Below are positions 45,543 through 56,047 of a stretch of 64,000 nucleotides of DNA, in pieces. How positions within the stretch are numbered: position 1 is the first letter of the stretch; each line of letters opens with the position of its first letter. Below the pieces are notes generated by a model. It searched no databases. It was not told where the DNA came from and saw nothing but the letters and a program-made list of their open reading frames with translations. The stretch comes from Bacteroidota bacterium (GTDB lineage Bacteria; Bacteroidota; Bacteroidia; Chitinophagales; Chitinophagaceae), in NCBI GenBank assembly GCA_016715505.1, contig JADJZY010000009.1, positions 1 through 64,000 on the forward strand, written 5' to 3'. The translations under genes and the position numbers were made by a program.

Positions 45543-46606
45543 TTATTCCATGTTATCAATATTTAATAAGGGCACTTTACGATTGGTCTCCGGGTTGATG
45601 ACCGATTCTCCCTTGGATGGAATTTGATAAAAAAGAACTTTATCCAGTATTTCGTGATTCGCCAGTAAACTTTGTCCGATGATGAAGCCGGGAACCGTTG
45701 TTTCAGCCATAAAATAACGCGTCCCCGCTATGTCCTGATGATAGGCATTCTCTGCCTTAAAATTCCCGGGCACACCGATATTCATGTGTTTGTCGAAATA
45801 CAACAAACAATATGGCAAGTTCAGGGCCTCCAACATACTGGCCATGAGGGTCGATTTACCCGAACAATCGGCTTCACCAGAAAACAAAACTTCATGGGCC
45901 CGTTTGGTGATTTCTGAATCATACCAATAATCTTCGAAACTGTATTCAATCTGTTCTGAAACAAAAGCCAGTACTTTCTGGTATTTTTCTTCAGTTGAAT
46001 TCGCATCCCGGGTGATTTCTTCGGCCAATTTCCGAATAAGTGGGTCCTTTTGCCCCTTTGAAACAAAAGATCCAACATTGGCCGATACCACACCGGTACC
46101 AACATAAGCCGACAAATCCATGAATGCCGGAAAACCATAAGCCAAGTTGGAATCAACTTCCTGAACCAATTCCTTAAAATTGAAACTGAAGGGATGGCTT
46201 TTTAGATTGCAGCGAAATAGTCTGTTGGAATCAATTTTTAAATTATAAACCGGGGTTCGAATGCATAATAACCATCAATTTGCCCGGACATGCCACCAAA
46301 TTCACAAATGCCCGTTTCACATGGTGCAAATTCCACCTCAGTGGTATCCAAACAAAGTTGTTGAAGAATTTTAGCCCGACCGGCATCGCGTTTAAACAAA
46401 AAATACATTTGCTCTTCTTCCGAATCATATCCCCTAAAGTCAACAGGTACCTGCCAGATTACACGGGCGAAAGTATCGCTCAACAAGGAACGATTATATA
46501 AATAGTACAAAGCTGTTTCCTGATATTTACTGAGTTGGGGCGGTGTTTTTTCACAGGCATAGCAGCACAATACGGTCAGCAAAAGTAAAAAGTGGGTTAT
46601 TTTCAT
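45543..46606 (-). CDS. Transglutaminase-like lipoprotein, frameshifted
   Basis: Two frames join into about 354 residues. The first starts MKITHFLLLLTVLCCYACEK, a lipoprotein signal with the lipobox cysteine at residue 18, and contains several cysteines (LCLDTTEVEFAPCETGICEF). It ends out of frame near 46247 at FEPR, after which VYNLKIDSNRLFRCNLKSHP continues. The second part has a transglutaminase-like core: Cys in GEADCSGKSTLMASMLEALN, His in FDKHMNIGVPG and a later acidic residue. Such proteins are often periplasmic peptidases or structural folds. The substrate is unknown. Confidence 0.65.
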
Positions 46607-46846
46607 GGCGTAAATATAATTCCAAGCAATACTGATTGAGGAAACTCCCACGAAAAAATCGATTTTCAGGGAATTCTTTTATTTTCACCCCTTTATTCTT
46701 AAATTGGATCGACGAAAATGCATGTTTTTTAATCCGCAATAGCAATCTTCTTTCCGTTTCAACAGATTAAAAACCCTAGGGCTTGCCATTTAATTTGGGA
46801 GCATTCCATGGATCTTAAAAATACCATTTATTCGAACTAAAACATC

Positions 46847-48910
46847 ATGATGAATTACCCAAAAGCGCCTGAAAATATTGACCCACAGATGACCGAACCC
46901 TCTCCGCTTTATAAAGCAGAGGTGGTTAAATGTATATCCGTGGTGATATTTTTTATCCTGACCTATTTAGCCTTAATCGCGGCTGCTACGCTTATTGCCT
47001 TGTTTTGTTTCAAAACCGGACTATTCATTTTTTCAGCTGCCTCGGGCACATTGGTTTGGCTGGCAGGTGGCGGGGTGATTCTAATTGGGGCATTGATTTT
47101 ATTCTTTGTTCTCAAATTTGTTTTTAGTTCTTACAAAACCGACCGAAGTAACCTGATTGAAATTCATGAATCAGAACAACCACAGCTTTTTGATTTTATT
47201 CGTAAAATAACCCTTGAAACCCAGGCACCTTTTCCGAAGAAAATATACTTAAGCAATGAAGTCAATGCTTCTGTTTTTTATGATTCATCATTTTGGAGTA
47301 TGTTTTTACCAGTGCGCAAAAATCTGCTCATTGGCCTCGGGCTCGTAAATAGTGTAACCCTCAGCGAATTCAAAGCCATTCTTGCCCATGAGTTCGGGCA
47401 CTTTTCGCAAAAGAGCATGAAAGTCGGTTCCTATATTTACAATGCGAATCGCATTATCCACAATTTGTTATTTGACAATGGTGGTTTTTTTCGAACCCTG
47501 CAAAATATCGCAAGTGTACATATTGTTCTCACGATTTGTATGTATGGCGTTGTAGCCGTAGTTCGGGGCATTCAACAAATTCTATTTGCCATTTATCGCC
47601 TCATGAACCGACAAAATATGAAATTGTCGCGTGAGATGGAGTTTCATGCAGATAGCGTGGCTGCTTCTGTAGCAGGATCGAATCCGCTTATTCAATCATT
47701 ATATCGACTGGAACTGGCTGAGGTATCATTCTCCTCTGCATTATCGACCTGTAATTTATTATTGGAAGAACAAAAACAAGAAAAGAATATTTATCCTGGT
47801 CATCATTTCGTGATGAAATATTTAGGCAAAGAAAATCAATTGCCTATTGTTCATCAACTGCCTCAAATCGACCGAAATACTTTTGCCGATTTTGACACCT
47901 CCCGTATTAATGTGCAGGACCAATGGGCATCCCACCCCAGCACCCGTGATCGGGAAGAGGCTTTATTAAAGTGGAATGTAAAGGCCGAAGAAGTATATGA
48001 ATCGGCCTGGACCGTTTTTACCAATCAGGAGGCATTACAGGAAATGATGACTGCCAAATTATATGAGGGTGCCTCAATTCCTCCTGAGCCGCGCGTTAGT
48101 GGCTCATTTGTTGAAACCAAATTCAGCGAGCAGCAGGATCATTTTCAATTACCGGTCTGGACCAAGAACTATTGGGATGCCAAAAAATTTCCCGCCATGA
48201 ATTGGAATGAATTTTCACCGGAAGCTGCTGATGCCAACCTGTATACACCTGCACAAATTCAGCTGAATAAAAAACTGAAAGGTTTGGAATCCGATATTGC
48301 AACGCTTGAATCCATCATCCGCAAAGATATCCAAGTGTCAGGCTTTGATTTTGATGGGGTAAAATATATGACCAAGAAGGCCCCTGAAATACTTGAAAAA
48401 TTAGAAGCAGAAAAATCCCTACTCGAAGCGGAATGTCAGGCATTGGATTTAAAACTGATGAAAAACCATTGGCAAAAAGCCCACGAAAAGCAGATTGAAC
48501 CCGGATTCCAACAAGCCTATGATGAAACCCTGGGCGTACAAAAAAAGCAGACCCAGTTTCAATTGATTCATCAGGAGATGCTGGATATATTCGGACCGGT
48601 TTTCAGAGGAGAAGTGAGCGAGTTAAGCGAAGTTCAGAATATCATTCGAAAATTAGGTGATCAGGAATTAAAAGCCGTGGCCATAGCGCGGGAGATTCTA
48701 AATTGGAATGAAGAAGCCCTGGCACTTAAATCGCATCAAACACCCCGGTTAACAAAGTTTATTAATCAGGCCAGGATTTATTTGCAGGGGAACGCCTTTA
48801 ATCAGGAAGATATCAATGGTTTATTTGATGGACTGAATCATGTGTCCGATGCTCTCGATGAATGGTGTTTTATTCAGAAAAGAAAAACCCTGGAATTGAT
48901 TGAACCTTAA
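46847..48910 (+). CDS. M48-family zinc metalloprotease, membrane-bound
   Basis: The 687-residue protein has two N-terminal membrane helices (about residues 30-60 and 68-95), an M48 peptidase domain with the zinc site HEFGHFSQ at residues 181-188 and the third ligand in SREMEFHADSVAAS, further hydrophobic segments near residue 225, and a long helical C-terminal half of about 330 residues not found in HtpX. Family members degrade misfolded membrane proteins or process envelope proteins. It is preceded by 240 bases without a gene and followed by purL on its own promoter. Confidence 0.88.
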   Translation: MMNYPKAPENIDPQMTEPSPLYKAEVVKCISVVIFFILTYLALIAAATLIALFCFKTGLFIFSAASGTLVWLAGGGVILIGALILFFVLKFVFSSYKTDRSNLIEIHESEQPQLFDFIRKITLETQAPFPKKIYLSNEVNASVFYDSSFWSMFLPVRKNLLIGLGLVNSVTLSEFKAILAHEFGHFSQKSMKVGSYIYNANRIIHNLLFDNGGFFRTLQNIASVHIVLTICMYGVVAVVRGIQQILFAIYRLMNRQNMKLSREMEFHADSVAASVAGSNPLIQSLYRLELAEVSFSSALSTCNLLLEEQKQEKNIYPGHHFVMKYLGKENQLPIVHQLPQIDRNTFADFDTSRINVQDQWASHPSTRDREEALLKWNVKAEEVYESAWTVFTNQEALQEMMTAKLYEGASIPPEPRVSGSFVETKFSEQQDHFQLPVWTKNYWDAKKFPAMNWNEFSPEAADANLYTPAQIQLNKKLKGLESDIATLESIIRKDIQVSGFDFDGVKYMTKKAPEILEKLEAEKSLLEAECQALDLKLMKNHWQKAHEKQIEPGFQQAYDETLGVQKKQTQFQLIHQEMLDIFGPVFRGEVSELSEVQNIIRKLGDQELKAVAIAREILNWNEEALALKSHQTPRLTKFINQARIYLQGNAFNQEDINGLFDGLNHVSDALDEWCFIQKRKTLELIEP

Positions 48911-48955
48911 AGAAGCTTTACCAAAATTTGCCTTGAAAGTTGTAACCGTAGGTAG

Positions 48956-48963
48956 TACTTTTG
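48956..48963 (+). promoter_or_regulatory. -7 promoter box of purL
   Basis: TACTTTTG, 19 bases before the purL ATG, fits TAnnTTTG. A TTTG lies about 25 bases further upstream as a loose -33 element. Confidence 0.5.
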
Positions 48964-48982
48964 GCCTTCAATTTTAAGCCAT

Positions 48983-51166
48983 ATGCAGGAAGCCACCCTG
49001 GAGCAAGCCATCAAACTTGGACTCACCGAACAAGAATTTCATGAAATTATAAAGGTATTGGGCAGAACACCCAATTTTACCGAAACCGCCATGTACAGTG
49101 TGATGTGGAGTGAACATTGTTCTTATAAAAATTCCATTAAATGGGGTAAGGTGCTGGCAAAAGCTGGGGAAGAAAATGCCGGGCTCATTGATATTGGCGA
49201 TGGCTGGGCCTGCAGTTTTAAAATCGAATCGCATAATCACCCCTCTGCCATCGAACCTTTTCAGGGAGCTGCTACAGGTGTGGGCGGTATTCATCGCGAT
49301 ATTTTTACCATGGGTGCCAGACCCATTGCAGCGCTGAACTCCTTGCGTTTCGGAAATATCAATGACGACAAAACCCGTCATCTGATGCGTGGTGTAGTGA
49401 AAGGAATTGGCCATTACGGTAATTGCTTTGGTGTTCCGACGGTTGGTGGAGAGGTCTATTTCGAAGATTGTTATCATACTAATCCTTTGGTAAATGCCAT
49501 GAGCGTGGGTGTCGTAAAAGTGGGCAAAACCATTTCTGCAACTTCACATGGTGTGGGCAATGCGGTATTTATTGTGGGTAGTGATACAGGAAAAGACGGC
49601 ATTGGTGGCGCTAGTTTTGCCAGTGCAGATATTACCGAAGATTCAGCCAAAGACCTGCCTGCTGTTCAGGTGGGAGATCCATTTCAGGAAAAAAAATTAC
49701 TGGAAGCCTGTATGGAGCTGGTTGAAACAGATGCCGTGATTGGGATGCAGGATATGGGAGCTGCCGGTATTACTTGTAGTACTTCTGAAATGAGTGCCAA
49801 AGGCGAACATGGCATGATTATTCATTTAGATAAAGTTCCTACCCGACAAAAAAATATGCATGCCTGGGAAATGCTTTTGAGTGAAAGCCAGGAAAGAATG
49901 CTCATTGTTGTTAAAAAAGGACATGAAAAAACGGTAACTGATATTTTTGACAAATGGGATATTCATTGTGAACAAATCGGGGAAGTGACTGCCGATAAAA
50001 TGCTGCGTTTTTATATGCACGATGAACTTGTTGCTGAAGTTCCGGCGGCGAGTTTGGTTTTGGGTGGCGGGGCTCCGGTTTATGAAAGGGAATATACAGA
50101 ACCAGCTTATTTCAAGGAAAGAGATCGTTTTGAAATCCAGCAAATCGACATTCCTTCAGATTTAAAACAAATAGCTCATCAAATTGTCAGTCTTCCGAAT
50201 ATTGCCAGTAAGCGTTGGGTTTATGAGCAATATGACAGCATGGTTGGTACTGCAAATACCAGCACCAATAAACCTTCTGATGCAGCCGTTGTATGGGTAA
50301 GAGGTTCCCGAAAAGGTATCGCTTGTACGGTAGATTGTAACAGCAGATATGTACATGCCGATCCGTATGTCGGTGGCATGATTGCCGTGAGTGAAGCAGC
50401 CCGAAACATTGTTTGTAGTGGTGCCGTTCCTGCAGCGATTACCAACTGTTTAAACTTTGGAAATCCTTATAATCCGGAGGTCTATTATCAGTTTGTTTAT
50501 GCACTCAAAGGCATGAGCGATGCTTGTCGAAAATTCGACACCCCTGTAACGGGTGGAAATGTTAGTTTTTACAATCAAGCTCCTGAAGGTCCGGTTTATC
50601 CAACCCCAACCATTGGTATGGTGGGCATGATAGAAGAAATTACTGAATCGATGGGACTGGCCTTTCAACAAGAGGGCGATCATTTATTCATGATTGGTCA
50701 GAGTAGAAATGATATTGGCAGTAGTGAATATTTACATAAAATTTGCGGGGTAGAATTATCACCGGCGCCCTATTTTAATCTGGATGAAGAGAAAAAAATT
50801 CATGATTTGGTGTATCAGTTAATCCGCAATAAAACCATTCAATCTGCACACGACGTTTCGGAAGGCGGTTTGTTTACTACCTTACTGGAGTCGGCCATGG
50901 CCGGCAGTCTTGGCTTTGAAATTGAAACACATACCGAAATCCGTAAAGATGCATTTCTATTTGGTGAAAGCCAAAGCAGGGTCGTAGTCAGTGTTGCTCC
51001 GAATCAGTTGCAGGCATTTTTATCGATGACTGAAGGACATTCTTGTGAAAAATTAGGACAAGTGCATGCCAAGCATATTCGAATTGACGGAGAAGACTGG
51101 GGCGCCATGCAGGCTTGGAAAACGACTTATGACGAAGCGATTACGTTGAAATTACAGGAACAATGA
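48983..51166 (+). CDS. purL: Phosphoribosylformylglycinamidine synthase subunit PurL
   Basis: PurL makes FGAM from FGAR, ATP and glutamine-derived ammonia in purine synthesis. This is the small (727-residue) form that works with PurQ and PurS. Motifs include MWSEHCSYKNSIKW with the catalytic histidine, ESHNHPSAIEPFQGAATGVG, DIFTMGARPIAALNSLRFG, GMQDMGAAGITCSTSEMS and AHDVSEGGLFTTLLESAM. No purQ or purS gene is nearby. Confidence 0.97.
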   Translation: MQEATLEQAIKLGLTEQEFHEIIKVLGRTPNFTETAMYSVMWSEHCSYKNSIKWGKVLAKAGEENAGLIDIGDGWACSFKIESHNHPSAIEPFQGAATGVGGIHRDIFTMGARPIAALNSLRFGNINDDKTRHLMRGVVKGIGHYGNCFGVPTVGGEVYFEDCYHTNPLVNAMSVGVVKVGKTISATSHGVGNAVFIVGSDTGKDGIGGASFASADITEDSAKDLPAVQVGDPFQEKKLLEACMELVETDAVIGMQDMGAAGITCSTSEMSAKGEHGMIIHLDKVPTRQKNMHAWEMLLSESQERMLIVVKKGHEKTVTDIFDKWDIHCEQIGEVTADKMLRFYMHDELVAEVPAASLVLGGGAPVYEREYTEPAYFKERDRFEIQQIDIPSDLKQIAHQIVSLPNIASKRWVYEQYDSMVGTANTSTNKPSDAAVVWVRGSRKGIACTVDCNSRYVHADPYVGGMIAVSEAARNIVCSGAVPAAITNCLNFGNPYNPEVYYQFVYALKGMSDACRKFDTPVTGGNVSFYNQAPEGPVYPTPTIGMVGMIEEITESMGLAFQQEGDHLFMIGQSRNDIGSSEYLHKICGVELSPAPYFNLDEEKKIHDLVYQLIRNKTIQSAHDVSEGGLFTTLLESAMAGSLGFEIETHTEIRKDAFLFGESQSRVVVSVAPNQLQAFLSMTEGHSCEKLGQVHAKHIRIDGEDWGAMQAWKTTYDEAITLKLQEQ

Positions 51167-51191
51167 TTTATGCTTATATTCGTTTTTTTGA

Positions 51192-51929
51192 ATGAATATG
51201 CAGCCAAAATCACAATCAGAAATTAAATTTCTCAATGGCCCTCAAAGCCGTTGGGATGACTTCAAATTCACTTTACGCACCGTATGGGATTTCATTAAAG
51301 GATACAGGGCTTTGCATTTTGCCGGACCTTGTGTGACCATTTTTGGTTCTGCCCGTTTTGATGAAAACAACCGACATTATAAGGATGCTCAGACCTTAGG
51401 AAGAGAAATCGCCAAATTAGGATTTACCATTATGACTGGCGGTGGGCCCGGGATCATGGAAGCTGCAAATCGGGGCGCCAAAGAAGTTGGTGGCCGAAGT
51501 GTAGGATGTAATATCGAACTCCCCTTCGAACAACATCACAACCCTTATTTGGATAAATGGGTAACCATTAAATACTTCTTTGTTCGAAAAACATTGCTCA
51601 TTAAATATTCCTATGCGTTTATTGTGATGCCGGGCGGGTTCGGTACATTGGATGAATTATTTGAAGCCCTTACCCTCATTCAAACAGGAAAAATTAAAAA
51701 CTTCCCGGTCGTTATTTTTAATAAGGCTTTTCACCATGAACTTCTACAGTATATCGAAAAGATGAAAGCGGAAGCCACTATTTCGCCGGAAGACCTCGAT
51801 CTTTTGTTGGTTACGGATGATATCGAAGAAGTGGTGTACTATATGAAGAACAATATCGAAAAATTTGGATTGAAGTATGAAAATAAATTCAAACCGTTGA
51901 AATGGCTATTTGAACGGGATGGATACTAA
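51192..51929 (+). CDS. LOG-family (TIGR00730) nucleotide phosphoribohydrolase
   Basis: The 245-residue protein belongs to the Lonely Guy family, which releases free bases from nucleoside 5'-monophosphates (cytokinin-type activation in plants; broader AMP/UMP hydrolysis in bacteria). The two signatures are MTGGGPGIMEAANRGAKEVG and VMPGGFGTLDELFEALTLIQ. Length fits the Bacteroidota members. It follows purL by 25 bases, so a shared transcript and a role in purine handling are plausible. Confidence 0.9.
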   Translation: MNMQPKSQSEIKFLNGPQSRWDDFKFTLRTVWDFIKGYRALHFAGPCVTIFGSARFDENNRHYKDAQTLGREIAKLGFTIMTGGGPGIMEAANRGAKEVGGRSVGCNIELPFEQHHNPYLDKWVTIKYFFVRKTLLIKYSYAFIVMPGGFGTLDELFEALTLIQTGKIKNFPVVIFNKAFHHELLQYIEKMKAEATISPEDLDLLLVTDDIEEVVYYMKNNIEKFGLKYENKFKPLKWLFERDGY

Positions 51930-52407
51930 TTTTCATCCCCCATTTTTTCAGATGATAGAAACCCCATTGGGTGTATTATCATTGATGGCCAATGATTCGG
52001 CCTTGAGTACCATCCATTTTGGCCCTCTTGAACATCCTGTATGCTCCAATAACATTCTGGAAAATTGTTCACTTCAACTGTCAGAATATTTCGCCGGCAA
52101 ACGAAAAAAATTCCAAATCCCCCTTCAAATTGCGGGCACACCTTTTCAGTACCAGGTATGGCAAACCTTACGTGAAATTCCTTATGGAAAGCAGATCAGT
52201 TATGCGCAATTGGCACAGCGCCTAGGTAATTTGAGTGCGATACGGGCAGTGGCTACGGCAAATGGCAAGAACCCGATTCCGATTATTGTACCTTGCCATC
52301 GGGTCATTGGAAGCGATGGCAGTTTGACTGGTTATAGCGGCGGACTCGACAATAAACGATTTTTGATTGACCTTGAAGCCCAAACCAGCGGAACCACTTT
52401 GTTCTAG
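51919..52407 (+). CDS. ogt: Methylated-DNA-protein-cysteine methyltransferase
   Basis: This suicide enzyme removes alkyl groups from O6-alkylguanine in DNA. The 162-residue reading ends with the conserved core TPFQYQVWQTLREIPYGKQI, SYAQLAQRLG, then VPCHRVIGSDGSLTGYSGG with acceptor Cys126 and the LDNKRFLIDLE closing motif. I start at the ATG at 51919, which overlaps the LOG gene by 11 bases; an ATG at 51952 (MIETPLGVLS) is also possible. Confidence 0.93.
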   Translation: MDTNFHPPFFQMIETPLGVLSLMANDSALSTIHFGPLEHPVCSNNILENCSLQLSEYFAGKRKKFQIPLQIAGTPFQYQVWQTLREIPYGKQISYAQLAQRLGNLSAIRAVATANGKNPIPIIVPCHRVIGSDGSLTGYSGGLDNKRFLIDLEAQTSGTTLF

Positions 52408-52418
52408 AAAGTATTCAG

Positions 52419-53288
52419 TTATTTCTGGTATTTGTATTTGGCAGGAATCGAAAATGGAAAATCCAGCACCTGATCAAACTCACATTTATTCACTTCCATA
52501 CTCAGATTAGCGGCACCCTTGATATCCTGGATATAGTATTCGCGTTGTGTACTGATAAAACGCTGATCAATGCGCTGGTAATCGTTGAGTCCAATGAGTA
52601 TTGAGCTGGTAGATACAGCACGTTCTGTTTGCAACTGAATTTGTTTCACGCTGCTGTCTGCCTGATTAAATGTGAGTTGATTTTTATAATCAGGCCCCAT
52701 TAAAAACACGGTACTCAAACCGGCCAGATTTTTAACATCCGTAATTTTTCCATCAGTGGCAATTGCATTACCTATGATTAACTCCTGCAAGGTATTAAAA
52801 TCAACTTCCAGATTAATCAGTTTTTGAATATCCTTGTAGGTATACAAATAAGCTTTTTTATTGATACGCTCTATGGCTTTCACACTGTCAGGTGTTATTA
52901 AAGCCCTGGCCACTTCGATACCAACATTGATGCTCACCCAAATTTTGGTGCCTTTCTCCAGGCGAAAGTTTGCAGTGAAATTTTGTCGATTTTCGCCCGA
53001 CTCAAAATGCATTTTTGCTTTGCATTGATAGGTTTTGTATTCTATTCTCTGGCTCCTCATCACCTTGCGAACCAAATTGGTATCGAAGCTCGGTAAAATT
53101 AAGGAGTCTTTTTTAACCACTACGGTCGAATCAATCACCCGATCTTCTTTACGGGCTTCCTTTTTGATTTCGCGTTTTTCTTTGCGCGCTTCCTTCTTTT
53201 TATTTTTGATAAAAAATGGCTTGACGATATTACAACTGCCCAAAAACAGGAGTAAACAAATACCGCACAAACGGACTACATTATTCAT
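52419..53288 (-). CDS. DUF4292 lipoprotein
   Basis: The protein begins MNNVVRLCGICLLLFLGSCN, a lipoprotein signal, followed by a very basic stretch (KNKKKEARKEKREIKKEARK) and a LolA/LppX-like beta domain (AKMHFESGENRQNFTANFRL, KIWVSINVGIEVARALI). It matches the DUF4292 family of Bacteroidota, thought to act in outer-membrane lipid or lipoprotein transport. It overlaps the upstream TPR gene by eight bases. The murein hydrolase gene that often follows is not present. Confidence 0.85.
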   Translation of the reverse strand: MNNVVRLCGICLLLFLGSCNIVKPFFIKNKKKEARKEKREIKKEARKEDRVIDSTVVVKKDSLILPSFDTNLVRKVMRSQRIEYKTYQCKAKMHFESGENRQNFTANFRLEKGTKIWVSINVGIEVARALITPDSVKAIERINKKAYLYTYKDIQKLINLEVDFNTLQELIIGNAIATDGKITDVKNLAGLSTVFLMGPDYKNQLTFNQADSSVKQIQLQTERAVSTSSILIGLNDYQRIDQRFISTQREYYIQDIKGAANLSMEVNKCEFDQVLDFPFSIPAKYKYQK

Positions 53289-55020
53289 ACCAATTCTTCT
53301 CATTCATTTTTCGTTGTAAAGTAGGATTTGGCGCAGCTTTTTCAGCCGACATTTTCCAATACTTCAAAGCCTCATCCACTTGATTTAATTTAAAATATAC
53401 ATCTCCAAGATGCTCCAAAAGTACAGCATCCGCTTCACCTGCATTTACCGCCTGTTGAATATATTTCTGTGCGTCCGGATATTTACCTTGTTGAAATAAG
53501 ATCCAACCATAAGTATCTAAAAACGACTGACTGCCGGGTTGAAGCTCTAAAGATCGTTTCGACATCTGCGCAGCCAATTCTAATTTATCTTTTCTCAATG
53601 ACAAATAGTAGGCATAATTATTCAGGGTGCCGGCATCGTTGGGAAATAGTTTTAAAGCTGCATCAAAACAACTATCACTTTTTGAATATTGTTCTAATTG
53701 ATGATGTGCATCGCCAAGCGCAGAAAGCAATTGCGACCGTACTTCGGGATTCACCCTTTGTTTTTGCTGCATCGCATACAAAGGCTCCAAAGCTTTTTGT
53801 GGTCGTTTGAGGGCCAAATAAGCGCTCCCTTCGAAATAATACGACATCAGCTCTTCCGGAAAATACTTGCGGCTATCCTGACTGTAATAAATCACACTAT
53901 CATATTTTGATTCCTGTGAATAAAGAAGCATCAATTGCTGCCAGGGTGCAAATCTGGATTGATCTCGAACAATGATTTTCTGATAGGCACCTATAGCATC
54001 CCGATTTCGACCAAATACATTGAGCAAATCAGCATACAAACCCAATGCTGCATTGTTGTCGGGTTCCTGTTGTTGTATCTCACCCGCCAAATCCAGGAAA
54101 AAGGAAGTTTCGGCCGCATCATCTTCATCGGAAATATTTTTGAGCGATGCCCTTAACAATCCCAATTTCGTACCCGCATCCATATTCGGATTCTGCATAA
54201 TCGCTTTCATGTATTTTCGATACGCAGCAGTATCTCTTCGTTCATCAAAAAACTGGGCCAGGGCAATTTGAGCCATGGGTTCACGAGCGTACTTGAGGGC
54301 AATTTCTTCATACACTTTTTCGTAGTCCTTATTGCGTCCTGCATCCAGGTAGATGTCCGCAATTTGCAATTCCCATTCTACAACATTGGGATAAGCTGTT
54401 TGTAATTTTTTTATTTCCGCCACAGCATCATCCACCCTATTCAGATTCAGTAAAATACTTTTCTTTTGTAAAATAACCTCTTCATTAAATCCTGTTTTTC
54501 GCTCAATTTCTTCAAACCGTTTGAGTGCTTTATCGTACGACTTACTTTTAAAAGCCAACATAGCTTGTTTGTACAACAGGTCATTATTGTTGGGCTGCAT
54601 CGCTAACAGATCGGCATACAAACTTTCAGCATCCGCAAATTTTTTTTGATACATCAGAATTTGTATCAGATATTCTAAATAGTATTTGTTGTTTTTATCC
54701 AGTTTAATGGCCTGCCGACTATGTTGTTCGGCAAGGGCTAACTGACTTTTTGCAAAATAGATGCGAGATAGGGCAAAATGTGCAGCGTGATTTTCGGGAT
54801 ATTCCTTCAAGACCAATTCAAAGGCATTGGCTGCATTTTTAAAATCGCCTTTTAAGCGCAGGAGATCGGCATCCATAAAATGGACCAATTGTTTATTTTG
54901 CCGGATTTTTTCTTTTGTTGACTGTAAAGCGGCGGACTTACCTGTTTCAACCTCTCGGGCAGTCTGGCACGAAAGCCAAACCGACATCAATAGCAGGGTA
55001 AAAAAGGTATTTATTTTCAT
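53281..55020 (-). CDS. Tetratricopeptide-repeat lipoprotein
   Basis: The 579-residue protein has a lipoprotein signal (MKINTFFTLLLMSVWLSCQ) and at least ten TPR units, for example FKNAANAFELVLKEYPENHA, LALAEQHSRQAIKLDKNNKY and YPDAQKYIQQAVNAGEADAV. It is probably an outer-membrane scaffold facing the periplasm. Its start overlaps the nucleotidyltransferase stop (ATGA), and it is coupled to DUF4292, a conserved arrangement in the phylum. Confidence 0.85.
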   Translation of the reverse strand: MKINTFFTLLLMSVWLSCQTAREVETGKSAALQSTKEKIRQNKQLVHFMDADLLRLKGDFKNAANAFELVLKEYPENHAAHFALSRIYFAKSQLALAEQHSRQAIKLDKNNKYYLEYLIQILMYQKKFADAESLYADLLAMQPNNNDLLYKQAMLAFKSKSYDKALKRFEEIERKTGFNEEVILQKKSILLNLNRVDDAVAEIKKLQTAYPNVVEWELQIADIYLDAGRNKDYEKVYEEIALKYAREPMAQIALAQFFDERRDTAAYRKYMKAIMQNPNMDAGTKLGLLRASLKNISDEDDAAETSFFLDLAGEIQQQEPDNNAALGLYADLLNVFGRNRDAIGAYQKIIVRDQSRFAPWQQLMLLYSQESKYDSVIYYSQDSRKYFPEELMSYYFEGSAYLALKRPQKALEPLYAMQQKQRVNPEVRSQLLSALGDAHHQLEQYSKSDSCFDAALKLFPNDAGTLNNYAYYLSLRKDKLELAAQMSKRSLELQPGSQSFLDTYGWILFQQGKYPDAQKYIQQAVNAGEADAVLLEHLGDVYFKLNQVDEALKYWKMSAEKAAPNPTLQRKMNEKNWYE

Positions 55021-56027
55021 GCATTTTTAAACGAGAAATCGCCCAGGCTAAACTCCTCTGATTTTCCGTGGCAAATTACATCATTGCCTAACATAGACTT
55101 TGAGATTACGGAATTCTTAACAGTACTTCTTTGCCCAATTATACTATGGCTAATCACTGAATTCGATACCATACTTCCCTTTTCGAGTGATACATATGGT
55201 CCAACCACGGCATGACTGACCTGCACGCCTTCTCCAATATAACAAGGTGGAATAATGATACTGTTGACAATTTGAGCACCGGGATGTTGTAATTCTTCAG
55301 ATTCCTTTTTAATCTCCAACATTCTTTCTAAGGTATATAGGGTAGCATCTTTATTTCCACAATCCAGCCATTCTTCAACTTGCCCTGTATGAAAGCCCAC
55401 ACCTTGTTTCATCATATTTTCCATGGCATCTGTGAGTTGATACTCGCCTTTCACCTTAATATCATTGTCCAGCAAATATTGAAGTTCTTTTTTGAGATGT
55501 TCCCCATTTTTAAAATAATAAACGCCAATAATGGCCAAATCTGATACAAAATGATCCGGTTTTTCCACAAAGGCCGTAATCATACCCTCCTCGTTTAATT
55601 GAACCACGCCAAAAGCTGAAGGGTCTTCCACTTTTTGAGTCCAGATAATGGCTTCTTTACTAGCATCAATACTAAAGGTTGCTTTAAAAAGGGTATCTGC
55701 AAATGCAATGAATACATTTCCTTTGATACACGCTTCAGCACATAGAATTGCATGTGCAGTGCCTAAAGGTTCATTTTGATAAAATATTCTTCCTGTTGCA
55801 CCAAATTGGGCGGCAACATCAATCAAATTTTGTTCAGCTTCCGGACCGAAAACAGGACTTACGATAAAAGCGATTTCCTCAATTTTTTGATCTGTGGTTT
55901 TGGCGATATCGGCAACAATCCGATGTACCATAGGTTTACCGGCAATCGGAATGAGTGGTTTTGGAGTGGTGAGTGTATGCGGCCTCATGCGTTTTCCCAT
56001 ACCGGCCATTGGAATAATGATGTTCAT
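55017..56027 (-). CDS. Sugar-1-phosphate nucleotidyltransferase
   Basis: The 336-residue protein opens with the nucleotide-binding motif MNIIIPMAGMGKRMRPHTLT and KPLIPIAGKPMVHRIV, holds the acidic metal site FIAFADTLF, and ends in a left-handed beta-helix of hexapeptide repeats (VVGPYVSLEKGSMVSNSVIS). This is the RmlA/GlmU N-terminal type that makes NDP-sugars for polysaccharides. The sugar is not evident. It lies between dut and the TPR gene. Confidence 0.9.
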   Translation of the reverse strand: MNIIIPMAGMGKRMRPHTLTTPKPLIPIAGKPMVHRIVADIAKTTDQKIEEIAFIVSPVFGPEAEQNLIDVAAQFGATGRIFYQNEPLGTAHAILCAEACIKGNVFIAFADTLFKATFSIDASKEAIIWTQKVEDPSAFGVVQLNEEGMITAFVEKPDHFVSDLAIIGVYYFKNGEHLKKELQYLLDNDIKVKGEYQLTDAMENMMKQGVGFHTGQVEEWLDCGNKDATLYTLERMLEIKKESEELQHPGAQIVNSIIIPPCYIGEGVQVSHAVVGPYVSLEKGSMVSNSVISHSIIGQRSTVKNSVISKSMLGNDVICHGKSEEFSLGDFSFKNA

Positions 56028-56047
56028 ATTTCGTGTTGTTTGAAAAT